A DNA stretch of 64,000 nucleotides from the NCBI RefSeq assembly GCF_030020805.1, contig NZ_CP125098.1, positions 6,781,501 through 6,845,500 of the forward strand, written 5' to 3'. Source of the stretch: Paenibacillus sp. RC67. Its GTDB lineage: Bacteria; Bacillota; Bacilli; Paenibacillales; NBRC-103111. A program made the translations under genes and the position numbers. Shown here one piece after another: positions 42,801-52,287 of the stretch. Under the pieces are notes generated by a model. It saw only the letters and a program-made list of their open reading frames with translations, searched no databases and was not told the origin of the DNA. The stretch's first letter is position 1. Every line of letters begins with the position of its first letter.

Positions 42801-45800
42801 TTGTTGTAAGCAATGCTGTCCTCAATAAGAACGGCACCAATTGCACCTGAACCTGCTTTCGTGTATAAATCCCAACCATCATCGATGTTGTTATGGGAAA
42901 TACATCCTCTGAAAATATTGCCTTCTCCGACTGTCAACTTGGCAGCGAAGCCATCGGCATTGTTATCGGATGGATCACGGTTATCGAACGATTCACTGTT
43001 CAAAATCAGGTTGTAGGACGGCCATTGAGCTTTATCTTCCGAGTCGTCCGTACGGCTGATTTGCAGCCCTGTATCCCCATTTTCATAGAAGCGGCTGGCT
43101 TCCACAATATTGTAGTTCCCACCTACCGTAAAGCCTTTTGTGTTATCAGCGGATCGAGCAAAATCAATGCCTTTCACATGCCAGTAATTACCGCTTAATA
43201 CAACACCCTCGGACTGCTTGTTAAAGTCAATAACAGGCTTAGCTCCCGGTGCAGCCACCAAATATTTCATGGCTTGCTGTGTACCGTCATTATACTTTTT
43301 GATTTCAAGCTTCGAGCTGCGTACATAGGTGCCATCCAGCATAACAATTTTTTGCCCAGCTTTCACAAAGGCAATGGCCGTATCCAAATCCAACGGACTA
43401 TTCTCTGTACCTGTACCGTTGGCAGATCCCGTTGGAGAAACGTAAATATCTCCGTTTGGCACATACGATTTATTGATTACCGTAAAGTTACGAATAATCT
43501 TATCATAGGAGGTTAACTCCTGCGTATCATCCGGCAAGAAAGTTAAGCTAAAATTTGTACTGCTGTTGGCATTAAGTGCAGCACGGATGGCTACATTTTT
43601 ACCTGCTTCCACTGTCTTGTCTTGGGCAATAATTGTTTGTCCTTGTTTAACCGTTACCGTACCGCTCACATTGGATTTAACCAGCAGATCATAGTCCGTA
43701 GCGGAGGTTTTATCCAGTGAAAGGACTTGGAAATCCGGTGTTACCGGATTCTTCGGAGCTTCTACCTTCGGTGCATCGGATTGAGTTGCTGATACGCTAA
43801 GTTGAATATTGCGAACTTCGATCGTTGCAAGTCGAGCTGTAAAAAATCCTACATACATTTTGGAATCTTGAACATTTAAAATGTCCGGCTCGAAAATAAT
43901 AGTTTCCTGCTCGTTATTTATTTTTCCTGTAAAACCGCTGTTCGTTTTAGACAAAGTCAGTTTATAAGGTGTATTGGAAGAAGACGGCTTCACATTTTTC
44001 AACATAATATTTTGAATGCCCTTGCTGCCTGTTCCTTCCTTCGTCTGAACGCCGGTTCTTACAAACAACTGAGTTCCATTAGGTTTGGTCGTTCCACCGC
44101 TGTATCCTCCAATTGCTGCAATATTGGATGCAAACACGCTTGAATCATTAGCTGGACCGATAGCATCTCTTGCCATAATCCCGAATGCTTCTTGGCCGTC
44201 ATACGGATCTTTGGCGTATTCTAGAACTGTAATATCTGCTGATAAAACAAAGTTATCTTGTGTGGCATCCAGCTCGGTGTAATAGTAGGAAATACCGTCA
44301 TGGTCACCTGTAACTTTACCACTGCCAGATGGGGCCTCCAGCTTCACACTGTTATCTGCATTAACCGTAACTTTGTTCGAAGCCGAAGTCGATTGACCAA
44401 ATCGGAGGGATTTCCATTGATAATCAACCGGTTGTCTTACCGTAACTTTTAAGACGATCGGTGCAAGTGTCGTATCCACTGGAGTAACTACTACATCGTA
44501 AGTTCCTACTTTCGTAGTGTCGACGGAAGAACTATTTACAGAATAGCCGCTTGCTGCCAGTAATTCTTTATCTGAGTTATCGTAAAGCTTAGAAATTTCC
44601 AATCCAGTTTTATCAAAAGACTCATTTAATACATAAGTCGTTTTCGGATATTTGGTAACTCCAATGCCCACGACCTGCTTTTGTTTGACGGTAACGGTTA
44701 CACTCACCGTTTTTCCTTTATGAGTAATCGTGATCTGCTTAGTGCCAGGAGTACTTGTATCCAAAGTACCTACAGTGTACTCATTGCTCAGCAAGCGGAC
44801 CGACGAGTTGTCACTATATTTAGCATATACGACGAGCCCGTCCAAATCTAATGTTTCATCTAAGAAATAGGATGTTTTTTGAGGCTGCTGCTTGATTTCC
44901 AATCCGGTGATATCTGCATTTTTAACAATAACATCAAACGCAGTGGAGGTTGCCGGAGTCTGCTTCGAAGTTACGTTGACTGTCTTAGTGCCTGAAGTAT
45001 CAAACACATAGGTTGACCCATTCAAGGTTGCCCCTGGAATAGAGATCGTATATTGATCACTGTCAATATCGGCTTTTCCCCCAGTATTATAGGTTGCTGT
45101 AACAATAAGACCCGCTGGATCAAATTCATCGCCCTTATAGTACGTAGTTTTAGCTGGGAAATACTTAATATCCAAAGTGTCCACCGTTAACGCGATGATA
45201 TTGAGTTTAATTATCTGCTGTTTTCCATTGAAATTTATTGCAATAGAATTTTCACCAGCTTTGCTGCTATCGAATCCTGTAACGATATAATCGTTAGGAG
45301 TCAAATTCTCCTCGTTGCTTCCGTACAGCGCTTTCACTTTTAAACCCGTTAAATCAAGACTATCGCCTACAAAGTAATTCGTTTTCATGGAAGCGGTATC
45401 AACTTGTAGGCTGGTAGGGACTCTGGAATCCATTTTTAGCTGTACATTACTGAATGTGACTGATGTATTTCTTGCAGTGTAAAGTCCTGCATAATGAATA
45501 CTTCCAGAAAAATCATCAATGATTTTAGTCTCATTTCCAACTTTTGTTCTATAAACATTACCTGTTTTTTTAATACTTATGTCATATACTTTTCCTGCTG
45601 CTGGCAGAGGCGCTGTTGAATATTCCATTTTAGTTGGCATTTTATCGGCTTGAAGCTTATAAAAGGCCTCCATCTTTTGGTCAAGTGCACCTACTGCTGC
45701 ATAGTCACCTGTAAACGCGCTTTGATTCTCGTTATCAAGCACGTTACTTCTCAGCATAATTCCAAAGGAAACCTGACTATTAGCTGTCCAAGTCCCAACA

Positions 45801-46129
45801 GTAGCTTTTGCAGTTAACTCGAAATTAGAATCTGCTGCAACATCTTTAAAATAATACGCAATACCTTCGGAACCAGTCGTACTAGAAGAACCAGAAATCT
45901 TACCCTTATCATTAGAACTTCGAAGTTTTACAGTGCCATCCTCGTTTTCTGTAATTTCAAAGTTGGTAGCTGTAATATTGCTTACTCCACCAACATCACC
46001 AAAAACCTTCCCTTTCCAATCACTTGTAATGTTAATCATACCGGTAGCCCCCAAAGCCGCCCCAGGCATCAAAGATAGCAATAAAAGCAATGACATAACC
46101 AACGCGAACCATCGTTGTTGTTTTCGCAA
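39884..46129 (-). CDS. S-layer-anchored multidomain protein with PL9-like beta-helix, Ig-like, FN3 and three SLH domains
   Basis: I start this 2081-residue protein at TTG 46127-46129 (GAGGGGG nine bases upstream), giving a clean signal peptide (RKQQRWFALVMSLLLLLSLM, PGAALGA). Order: LamG-like domain (about 30-230), four bacterial Ig-like repeats (230-590), a second LamG-like domain (590-790), a pectate-lyase family 9-like helix (about 920-1290; NADGFAAKLTVGEGNIFRGC, NIDDGWDLYTKAGSG), three near-identical FN3 domains plus a divergent fourth, a Gly/Ser linker, a beta domain, and three SLH domains at the C-terminus. It would sit on pyruvylated wall polymer and act on uronic-acid polysaccharide. 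Other frames in this gene are shadows. Confidence 0.93.
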   Translation of the reverse strand: MRKQQRWFALVMSLLLLLSLMPGAALGATGMINITSDWKGKVFGDVGGVSNITATNFEITENEDGTVKLRSSNDKGKISGSSSTTGSEGIAYYFKDVAADSNFELTAKATVGTWTANSQVSFGIMLRSNVLDNENQSAFTGDYAAVGALDQKMEAFYKLQADKMPTKMEYSTAPLPAAGKVYDISIKKTGNVYRTKVGNETKIIDDFSGSIHYAGLYTARNTSVTFSNVQLKMDSRVPTSLQVDTASMKTNYFVGDSLDLTGLKVKALYGSNEENLTPNDYIVTGFDSSKAGENSIAINFNGKQQIIKLNIIALTVDTLDIKYFPAKTTYYKGDEFDPAGLIVTATYNTGGKADIDSDQYTISIPGATLNGSTYVFDTSGTKTVNVTSKQTPATSTAFDVIVKNADITGLEIKQQPQKTSYFLDETLDLDGLVVYAKYSDNSSVRLLSNEYTVGTLDTSTPGTKQITITHKGKTVSVTVTVKQKQVVGIGVTKYPKTTYVLNESFDKTGLEISKLYDNSDKELLAASGYSVNSSSVDTTKVGTYDVVVTPVDTTLAPIVLKVTVRQPVDYQWKSLRFGQSTSASNKVTVNADNSVKLEAPSGSGKVTGDHDGISYYYTELDATQDNFVLSADITVLEYAKDPYDGQEAFGIMARDAIGPANDSSVFASNIAAIGGYSGGTTKPNGTQLFVRTGVQTKEGTGSKGIQNIMLKNVKPSSSNTPYKLTLSKTNSGFTGKINNEQETIIFEPDILNVQDSKMYVGFFTARLATIEVRNIQLSVSATQSDAPKVEAPKNPVTPDFQVLSLDKTSATDYDLLVKSNVSGTVTVKQGQTIIAQDKTVEAGKNVAIRAALNANSSTNFSLTFLPDDTQELTSYDKIIRNFTVINKSYVPNGDIYVSPTGSANGTGTENSPLDLDTAIAFVKAGQKIVMLDGTYVRSSKLEIKKYNDGTQQAMKYLVAAPGAKPVIDFNKQSEGVVLSGNYWHVKGIDFARSADNTKGFTVGGNYNIVEASRFYENGDTGLQISRTDDSEDKAQWPSYNLILNSESFDNRDPSDNNADGFAAKLTVGEGNIFRGCISHNNIDDGWDLYTKAGSGAIGAVLIEDSIAYNNGTLTNGKVGQGDKNGFKLGGEGIHVPHIIRNSIAFGNGAYGFTSNSNPGVRAENNVSYNNARANLSFTTYTGIPTDFKIDGFVSYQKDYTGSGVKDNYPSNLNSDTNYLFNGSISANKSGVKLTDANFVSLQPVVPYQRNADGSIIWGDFLKFITPTPGTAPAAPAGLLASAGDAQAALTWKTVTDATYYNVYRGASENGTFTKIASNVQTTSYTSTGLTNGTTYYYKVTAGNANGESGYSNVVNVTPQAVVQPPQVPAAPTSLSASSGDAQAALTWKTVTDATYYNVYRGASENGTFAKIASNMQTTSYTSTGLTNGTTYYYKVTAGNANGESGYSNVVKVTPQAVVQPPQVPAAPTSLSASAGDAQAALTWNTVTDATYYNVYRGASENGTFAKVASNMQATSYMSTGLTNGTTYYYKVTAGNANGESGYSNVANVTPQAVVQPPQVPAAPTGLTAEGGYYSVTLKWTQAAGASSYTIYQSTINNGPYTKVASNVTNATYSFNGLVPFADYYYVVTASNAQGESSYSAQASARTYGNSSPSRGGGSSAGSSSTGNGSTSTSQDGTRLTGEAVVTTSDGKKIATWTIAADALTKAFEALKSKNDQKITLEVKSTEAIVKVEIPASVLTTGAQTAPNAVLSIKTDAATYDLPIKVLRITDLAKSLGTTADKVTISLTIERVSGTTAAQITAKMKDSGMTLLSGPIDFVVTAEGNGKSVTVSDFGGTYVTRTIPVTQTAPFAQLTAVMYNPATGELSFVPAIFRTVDGKTEAAVKRSGNSIYAIVKASKTFDDLQGHWAKNEAELLASKGVVNGTSETTFAPNTSITRAEFSALLVRAAGLTTESTTKFSDIKSEWYAGYVGAASKAGLVDGFEDGTFQPNATITREQMATMIARAIKLMGKNSDANANKLAAFADSKDISNWAKDAVAGAVNAGIINGVTDQTFAPGSKATRAEAAVMLKRLLQFADFINE
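41443..42306 (-). repeat. Three tandem 288-bp repeats encoding FN3 domains
   Basis: Units begin at 41443, 41731 and 42019 (each marked by GTGCTGCTGG) with an exact period of 288 bp, i.e. 96 codons. Copies differ at scattered bases. They encode PAAPTSLSAS...ATYYNVYRGASENGTF...GNANGESGYSNV. Such near-identity invites unequal recombination and copy-number change. Confidence 0.9.
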
Positions 46130-46302
46130 ACCGTATTTCCCCCTCGTGTTGTTTTTATTGTACTCACGGACCTTCACCAGAGACCACAAGCAGTAGTTGT
46201 AGTGTATTGCAGCCGCTAAGAACACTCAATATGCTCTTTTTAACTTCATTTGATCTTGAAAAAGATGGAAGCTAATTTGGGCATAGACATAGTACAGGCA
46301 TA

Positions 46303-46336
46303 AAAAAACAACCTTCTGCATAAGAAAGTTGTTTTT
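46303..46336 (-). terminator. Terminator after the AraC/Cache regulator gene
   Basis: AAAAACAAC and GTTGTTTTT arms with an inner CTTCT/AGAA pairing form a hairpin 40 bp past the stop; the minus strand ends in a run of T. Confidence 0.75.
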
Positions 46337-46375
46337 AGCTGATGACATGTAGCCTTTTGTCGAAAAAAATCACTA

Positions 46376-48742
46376 TTATTTAAGTTGAATTATCTTCTCA
46401 CGATATTGCCCCGGCGTCATGTTCTCAAACTTTTTAAAAAGCCTAATAAAATAAGAAGGCTGAAACCCGATGCTTTCTGCAATCTCATTGACCTTCATAT
46501 CCGAGTCTCCGAGCAGCTCCTTCGCTTTATCGATTCGCAGCGCAGTCAGATAATCAATGAAATTCATTCCAGTCACCTGCTTGAACACTTTGCTAAGCGC
46601 ATACGGTGTTGTGTTGAACGCGTGGGCACACTCCTCCAGGGAAATATCGCCGGCAAACCGTTCCTTCAGCATATTCGTTACCTGCTCCACCAAAGGCTTC
46701 ACATGAATATCCTGATGCTGGCTCAGCTTTTGAGCATAAGGAAGAATAACCTTCTGCTGAAAAAAGCGCACCATCTGTTCAGGCTCCCGCAGCTGATTCA
46801 GCTGCTCATACAAATTGTCGCCCCCGTACAAATGATGAGGATGGTAGCCGGTTTCCAGCATCGTATGCATTATACTTCCAAGTACCTGCATGACACCTTC
46901 CTGCAGCAGCTTTTCTTTGCCCGACTGTCTTACGAGATTCATTACAAAAGTGTCGATAAGCCGCATCGCCTGTTCGCTCTGTCCCATCCGTATCGCCTGC
47001 ATAAGATCTTTTTCCAAAGCAAAGGGATAATGAACCTCCTGATTAGCGCTTGGGAGCATTTCTTCCAGATCCAGCACCTGGTGCTGTTCCTTCAAATCTC
47101 TATACCGGATTGCATTTCGGAGAAATGGCAGCATTTGTGGAATATCTCTCACTTGAGAGGTTAAACGTCCTACGCAAATGGTCGTTTGCATTTTGAGCAG
47201 CGAGCTAATCGTACGCACCAAATCGTCCGCCAGCAAATACAGCTCCTCTTTGACCTGCGGCTTCGTTCTGTCGATGGGATATGAGAGCAGCATCCCGACG
47301 GTCAAATCTTGAAAGTTGATGATCTCCGCCTGATAGCTTCGACTGCGTACGATCTCTTGGGCTATATTGGCAGCCGCGAACGTTACCAGATGCTCTTCGC
47401 TTTCCAAAAATTTGCCGTCTTCCTTAGCGAAACCGGTCATTTGCGCGAGAAGCAAAACAAACCACTGAGATTCCGACTGCCATCCGAAGCTTTCCATCCG
47501 TGCTCGCACCTCGGGCTCCTTTAGGGAATAGAAATGGCCCTGCACCAGCTGCATTAAAAAAGCGGCTCGAAGCGAAGGATAGGCTTGCTCCAGCTTCGTT
47601 TCCAGCACCTTGCGCTCTTCACTCAAATGATTCCACTGGCTCGCAATAAACTCTAACTCGTCTCCATCATCCTTTTGTCCGTCCTTGTCCGATACCGTCT
47701 TCTGGTTCTTAACCAGGCTAAACAATCGACCAATCGGTCGGTACAATCTATTGGATGCCATCCACGATAAAAGAATAGCCATCAGCAGCCCAAACAACCC
47801 GATGCCCAGCATTATTCTCGACATAATAACGACCGGTGCCGTCAGCTGTGATAGTGACGTTGTAGTTACATATCTCCAAGGAACACCTAAACGGGAAAAC
47901 TCACCGTAGGAGACGGAATAAGACTCCCCCTTCCAATCGAACAAGTAAGAGCCAGTCTCCTCTTCGCGCTGCATAACACTAGCTTTAATCGACGATTCCA
48001 GTGCATAGCGATCCTTGTCGGAAGCTGCCGGAGACACGATAATATGACCGTCCTTGCCCATCAGAAAGGAAGCGCCTTCATTATCGGTCGACATTTCCTC
48101 CACCATTTGCACCAGCTTGGTTTTATCCAAATAAAAGATGAGTGCTCCATAAGGTTGACCTATGCTTGGCAGTTTATGTACGAGAGCGACATAGCTCGTT
48201 GAGCCTTTGGCATTGACCTTCGTAAGCGAGTCGTTCCAAAACTCCCCTCTACCCTTCTCCAGCAAGGAACGAAATTGCTTCTGATCCTGCTCGTTCGTAA
48301 CCGGCACGATCCCCTCGATATCCGACACGATAACCGGCTTCTGTTTGTTCAAAAACAGATGAACTTGATCAATAAGAGGATAAGCCCCCTTCATGACGCC
48401 CAAAAAACGATATAAATTTTGCGTTGCGTTATAATCATCGATCAAGTCAATGTCGCCGAGCCTTGCGTCCAATCGGCTGTCCAAAGACCACTGCGTAGCT
48501 GCCAGCTCTAGCTGAGCCAAATTTTCATTCATCCGATCTATTGTTTTCTTTAACAACGCATCGTGATTTTGCGTAATCTCGTTTTCAATATGCGCACGCC
48601 CTGTAACATAGGATGTAATCCCGATGATGACTGTCGGCAAGCTGGTTATACAAAGAACCAACAGCAAGCTTTTTCGGTAAAAATTGCTTTTACTAGACTT
48701 TTGGGTCCACCAATACCACAGCTGCCTCCAACGCAACCACAT
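46376..48742 (-). CDS. Membrane-bound AraC-family regulator with extracellular Cache-like sensor
   Basis: This is a 788-residue single-chain regulator. Helix 1 is near 22-43 (SLLLVLCITSLPTVIIGITS), an extracellular Cache-like domain runs to about 290, helix 2 is near 300-320 (IMLGIGLFGLLMAILLSWMA), a HAMP-like/linker part follows, and a C-terminal AraC double helix-turn-helix lies near 690-788 (TTPYALSKVFKQVTGMNFID, IGFQPSYFIRLFKKFENMTP). Paenibacilli use such proteins to sense extracellular sugars or sugar-binding proteins. It follows the ABC transporter operon, across a terminator, and most likely controls it. Confidence 0.93.
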   Translation of the reverse strand: MWLRWRQLWYWWTQKSSKSNFYRKSLLLVLCITSLPTVIIGITSYVTGRAHIENEITQNHDALLKKTIDRMNENLAQLELAATQWSLDSRLDARLGDIDLIDDYNATQNLYRFLGVMKGAYPLIDQVHLFLNKQKPVIVSDIEGIVPVTNEQDQKQFRSLLEKGRGEFWNDSLTKVNAKGSTSYVALVHKLPSIGQPYGALIFYLDKTKLVQMVEEMSTDNEGASFLMGKDGHIIVSPAASDKDRYALESSIKASVMQREEETGSYLFDWKGESYSVSYGEFSRLGVPWRYVTTTSLSQLTAPVVIMSRIMLGIGLFGLLMAILLSWMASNRLYRPIGRLFSLVKNQKTVSDKDGQKDDGDELEFIASQWNHLSEERKVLETKLEQAYPSLRAAFLMQLVQGHFYSLKEPEVRARMESFGWQSESQWFVLLLAQMTGFAKEDGKFLESEEHLVTFAAANIAQEIVRSRSYQAEIINFQDLTVGMLLSYPIDRTKPQVKEELYLLADDLVRTISSLLKMQTTICVGRLTSQVRDIPQMLPFLRNAIRYRDLKEQHQVLDLEEMLPSANQEVHYPFALEKDLMQAIRMGQSEQAMRLIDTFVMNLVRQSGKEKLLQEGVMQVLGSIMHTMLETGYHPHHLYGGDNLYEQLNQLREPEQMVRFFQQKVILPYAQKLSQHQDIHVKPLVEQVTNMLKERFAGDISLEECAHAFNTTPYALSKVFKQVTGMNFIDYLTALRIDKAKELLGDSDMKVNEIAESIGFQPSYFIRLFKKFENMTPGQYREKIIQLK

Positions 48743-48812
48743 AAGGATTCACCTCTTCCTGTAGTACCCATTATTATACTGAAATGACCCGACAATTGTA
48801 TATTGAAACGGG

Positions 48813-48852
48813 AAAAATCCCCCGACTGCAATATTTTTTTTGCAATCGGGGG
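48813..48852 (-). terminator. Rho-independent terminator of the sugar ABC operon
   Basis: ACCCCCGATTGCA and TGCAGTCGGGGG (minus strand) pair around an A/T loop, followed by ATTTTT. It lies ten bases past the stop of the binding-protein gene. Confidence 0.88.
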
Positions 48853-48861
48853 TAGGCTATG

Positions 48862-50403
48862 TTATTTTTTTGCGCTCGCTTTTTTCTGGTATGCGTCATT
48901 CATCTCCGCTGTAATTTTGACCAAGTCTGGATCAGCCTTCAGCTTCGTCACATAATCATCCCAAGCGCTGATTGGTTCTTTACCCATGATGACCTTGGTT
49001 TTCATATCTTGAATTTTTTTGCGAAGCTCGGTTCCGACCTTGGTGTTCGTATCCGAGTTCAACCCTATCGATGGGTCCCCGATGCTGATCTTGGTTTTTT
49101 CATCGATAATTTTTTTGTTACGCTCCAACACATCTGCCGGCATGCCGGTTCTGTAAGCACGAAGGTAAGGATCATATTTCAGGAAGATTTGCCCAAATGC
49201 TTGTTGAGCCACGATATCTTTTTGGGCCTGTGGCGTTGCTGTCTTGATTCCGTCCTTCTCGGTGTAGTGCACATCCTTCAAGCCGTAGCTGGCCAAATCG
49301 CTACCTTCTTGGCTCGCACCGTAATCCATGAACTTCATCAGCTGCTTCATCTTGGCTTCAGGAACCGATTTCGGTATCGCATACATTCCGAAGAATCCAC
49401 TATCTTTGTTCGAATAACCGTTTAGCGACACCAATGGCAGGAAGTCTGCTTTCGGAATGGTCTTACGAAGCTCCTCTGTAGGCTCCCATGCTGCCTCTAC
49501 CGTATCCTGGAACCCGCCGCCACGGTTCGCTTTCAGCAAATCCTTGGCCTGCGTATTTTTCAACACGGCAACATCCTCTGGAATCAGCTTTTCTTTATAG
49601 GCCCGGTTCAGCCATACCAAGCTGTCTTTTACTTCAGGCAGCACGTTGACGTTAACCAGCTTGCCGTCCACCAGCTTCCAATCTCCATTCACTTTGGTAA
49701 ACGTGTTTTGCAATTGGTTAAAATAAGCCATTCCGTTCTGATCGACGAAGCCAATATAACCAATCGTGTCGTTTTTCCCATTGCCGTCAGGGTCTTTCTC
49801 AACAAACGCTTTGAGCACATTGTACAGCTCATCGGTCGTCTTCGGAACGTCCAACTTCAACGTATCTAACCAATCCTTGCGCAAATAAGGGAAGCCTCCG
49901 CCATCCGTTGGACGCGGACGAGGTATACCGTAATTTTTACCGTCTGCCTGCTTCGTATTTTCCCACGATTCTTTTGGATACTGCATCAAATTTGGATAAT
50001 CTTTGAGAAGCGGTGTCATATCCCAGAAGGCCCCTTGAGCCACCATGCCGCGAACCTGTGCACTGAACGGATCATCTAGCAAAATCAAATCCGGAATATC
50101 TCCTGAGGCCAAAGTAACATTGATCTTGTCCGCATAGTTATTCGGAGAAACCCAAGTGATCTTCAGCTTCGTATTGGTCCGTTTCTCAACTTCCTTAACG
50201 ATAACGTTGTCAGGACCTGGAGGCTCTGGTGTGTAATACATCGTCATAATGCTGATGTCCAACGGTTTGCTTGGGGCTGGTGTCGCTCCTGACCCAGAGC
50301 CTCCTGTAGCGGCAGGAGCCGGCTTATCACCGCCCGAACAGGCGGAGAGCAGAGAAGATACTAATAGGGTGGAAGCAACAACCACTGAAGCTTTTTTGTT
50401 CAT
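48862..50403 (-). CDS. Extracellular sugar-binding lipoprotein of an ABC importer (LplA-like)
   Basis: The 513-residue lipoprotein starts MNKKASVVVASTLLVSSLLS with lipobox LSAC (Cys22), then a Gly/Ser/Ala linker (to about 45) and a type-1 solute-binding fold (DIPDLILLDDPFSAQVRGMV, YPKESWENTKQADGKNYGIP). It belongs to the large oligosaccharide-binding class common in Paenibacillus and partners the two permeases encoded upstream. I chose the ATG at 50403 with GGGAGG upstream; the earlier ATG overlaps that site. No ATPase gene is nearby, so a shared MsmX-type ATPase is likely. Confidence 0.93.
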   Translation of the reverse strand: MNKKASVVVASTLLVSSLLSACSGGDKPAPAATGGSGSGATPAPSKPLDISIMTMYYTPEPPGPDNVIVKEVEKRTNTKLKITWVSPNNYADKINVTLASGDIPDLILLDDPFSAQVRGMVAQGAFWDMTPLLKDYPNLMQYPKESWENTKQADGKNYGIPRPRPTDGGGFPYLRKDWLDTLKLDVPKTTDELYNVLKAFVEKDPDGNGKNDTIGYIGFVDQNGMAYFNQLQNTFTKVNGDWKLVDGKLVNVNVLPEVKDSLVWLNRAYKEKLIPEDVAVLKNTQAKDLLKANRGGGFQDTVEAAWEPTEELRKTIPKADFLPLVSLNGYSNKDSGFFGMYAIPKSVPEAKMKQLMKFMDYGASQEGSDLASYGLKDVHYTEKDGIKTATPQAQKDIVAQQAFGQIFLKYDPYLRAYRTGMPADVLERNKKIIDEKTKISIGDPSIGLNSDTNTKVGTELRKKIQDMKTKVIMGKEPISAWDDYVTKLKADPDLVKITAEMNDAYQKKASAKK

Positions 50404-50430
50404 AATGCTTTGACCTCCCATAAATAATAT

Positions 50431-51309
50431 TTATTCTTTGACCGAACCAACCATAGCTCCCTTGGCGAAATGCTTTTGCAAAAAAGGATAGACCAAGAGG
50501 ATCGGAACGGTAGCGATAACAACCGCCGCCATCTTCAGCGTTTCCGGCGGAATCCGCTGCTCTGACATCATTTCGGCCGCAGCAGAACCGCCAGCAGCCG
50601 TCGATGCGTCAATCAGCATATTTTGGAGCAAAACCTGTAGCGGATGCTTTGTAAAATCATTGATATATAATAGCGCCGTAAAAAACGTATTCCAGTAAGC
50701 TACGGCGTAAAACAACCCAAATGCGGCAAGTGATGGCAGCGATAAAGGCAAAATGACGCGATACCATACGCTAACATCGTTGCAGCCGTCAATTCTCGCC
50801 GCCTCCTCCAGACTGGCCGGTATGCTATCGAAGAAGCCCTTCATCAACAGTACATACCAGCCGCTGGTCAACACTGGCAGAATAAGTGACCAGGTACTGT
50901 TGATCAGATGAAGATCCCGCACCAGCAGATACGGCGGAATGATGCCGGGATTGAATAAAGTAGTGAGCAATATAAGCAGCATGATGGTTCTGCGACCCTG
51001 CAGCCTTCTGCGCGAAATCGCATAGGACAAGCAGGACGTCACCAGCAGGCTTAACGCAGTGCCGACAACCGCTAGGAACACACTGTTCCATATCGCGTTT
51101 AAAAAAGCGTTGGTGGACATTAAATATTTATAAGAATCCAGACTCCAGTGTTTAGGAAACAACTGAATTTCATTGGACAAATACTCGGAAGGCTCCGTAA
51201 ACGAGACGATAAACACATAGTACAAAGGGAAAAATGTGATGATTCCAATGATTCCGAGAAGAATTGCATTTACGGTTTGAAACGTGCGATCGCGTCTGTG
51301 ATGGTTCAT
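50431..51309 (-). CDS. Sugar ABC transporter permease (LplC/YtcP-like)
   Basis: The 292-residue protein has six membrane helices, the first at about 17-37 (LGIIGIITFFPLYYVFIVSF), and the EAA loop EEAARIDGCNDVSVWYRVIL near 183-202 that contacts the ATPase. It pairs with the permease encoded just upstream (six bases between the genes) to form the membrane channel of an oligosaccharide importer. The YtcP type commonly ends with a short basic tail such as FLQKHFAKGAMVGSVKE, as here. Confidence 0.95.
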   Translation of the reverse strand: MNHHRRDRTFQTVNAILLGIIGIITFFPLYYVFIVSFTEPSEYLSNEIQLFPKHWSLDSYKYLMSTNAFLNAIWNSVFLAVVGTALSLLVTSCLSYAISRRRLQGRRTIMLLILLTTLFNPGIIPPYLLVRDLHLINSTWSLILPVLTSGWYVLLMKGFFDSIPASLEEAARIDGCNDVSVWYRVILPLSLPSLAAFGLFYAVAYWNTFFTALLYINDFTKHPLQVLLQNMLIDASTAAGGSAAAEMMSEQRIPPETLKMAAVVIATVPILLVYPFLQKHFAKGAMVGSVKE

Positions 51310-51315
51310 CTACGT

Positions 51316-52287
51316 TTAGTACACCCCTTCCTCGCCGAACTTCTTGGCCAGCTTGTTAGCACCGATGACGAGCAGCAGACCGACAACGGATTTAAACACA
51401 CCAACCGCTGTACTGTAGCTGAACTGCCCTTGCTTCACGCCCAGACGGTATACATACGTATCGAATACATCCGCTACTTCCGAGACGGCGCCGTTCATCA
51501 TCAAGAACACCTGCTCGAAGCCGACGTCCATAATATGACCGATGCGCAGGATCAACAAAATGATAACAACCGAACGGATACCTGGCAGCGTGACATGCCA
51601 CATTTGGCGGAACCTCCCGGCACCATCCATTTTGGCCGCCTCATACAGCTGCGGATCGATACTTGCCATGGAAGCAAGGAAGATGATTGTTCCCCATCCT
51701 GCATCTTTCCAGATTGACTGCGCTGTGAGCATCCCCCAGAAATAGTTTTTATTCGTTAAGAAATCGATTTTGGCAAAGCCTAATTTAACCAGAATTTGAT
51801 TGATCGCCCCATCGCCAGTCGAAAACAAAATGAAGGTAATCCCGACAATGATGACCCAGGATAAAAAATGCGGCAAATAGACGATAGATTGAACGATCTT
51901 CTTGTAAGCCTGCTGTCTCACTTCATTAAGCATCAAGGATAACAGAATGGGCAGCGGGAAGAAGAAAATAAGCGAGAGCGCGTTAATCGCCAGGGTATTG
52001 CGGAACAGAACGAAAAAATCGGGATTGGAAAAAAATCGTTGAAAGTGCTCCAAGCCAACCCACGCGCTTCCCATCACACCTTGATAAGGAGAATAATTCT
52101 GAAACGAGATGATAATGCCCCACATCGGCACGTATCGAAAAATAAGAAAGTACAGCAGCCCCGGAAGCGCCAATAAATAAAGGAATTTATCCCGGATGAT
52201 TCCGGAACCTATCTGCTTTAGACGAGTGCTCCATACTCCTTTGCTTTGAGACGTTGCTTTTGTAATCGGTTCCAATGTTGAAGCCAT
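51316..52287 (-). CDS. Sugar ABC transporter permease (LplB-like)
   Basis: The 323-residue permease starts MASTLEPITKATSQSKGVWS, behind GGAGGAAGG; the longer frame to 52329 lacks a ribosome site. It has six helices and the LplB hallmarks FRYVPMWGIIISFQNYSPYQ near 50-70 and the EAA loop YEAAKMDGAGRFRQMWHVTL. It is the first gene of the ABC operon. A polymer fragment from degradation of wall or plant glycans is the likely cargo, given the lyase-like genes nearby, but specificity cannot be read from the permease. Confidence 0.95.
   Translation of the reverse strand: MASTLEPITKATSQSKGVWSTRLKQIGSGIIRDKFLYLLALPGLLYFLIFRYVPMWGIIISFQNYSPYQGVMGSAWVGLEHFQRFFSNPDFFVLFRNTLAINALSLIFFFPLPILLSLMLNEVRQQAYKKIVQSIVYLPHFLSWVIIVGITFILFSTGDGAINQILVKLGFAKIDFLTNKNYFWGMLTAQSIWKDAGWGTIIFLASMASIDPQLYEAAKMDGAGRFRQMWHVTLPGIRSVVIILLILRIGHIMDVGFEQVFLMMNGAVSEVADVFDTYVYRLGVKQGQFSYSTAVGVFKSVVGLLLVIGANKLAKKFGEEGVY

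Noticed and set aside
46205..46222. Single GTTCTTA half-site upstream of the surface protein gene
   Set aside because: Only one half of the palindrome is present, with no second arm and no clear promoter around it.
46130..46225. Longer start for the surface protein at 46225
   Set aside because: It would add 32 non-signal residues before the signal peptide. The TTG at 46127-46129 has GAGGGGG at proper distance and yields a normal signal sequence.
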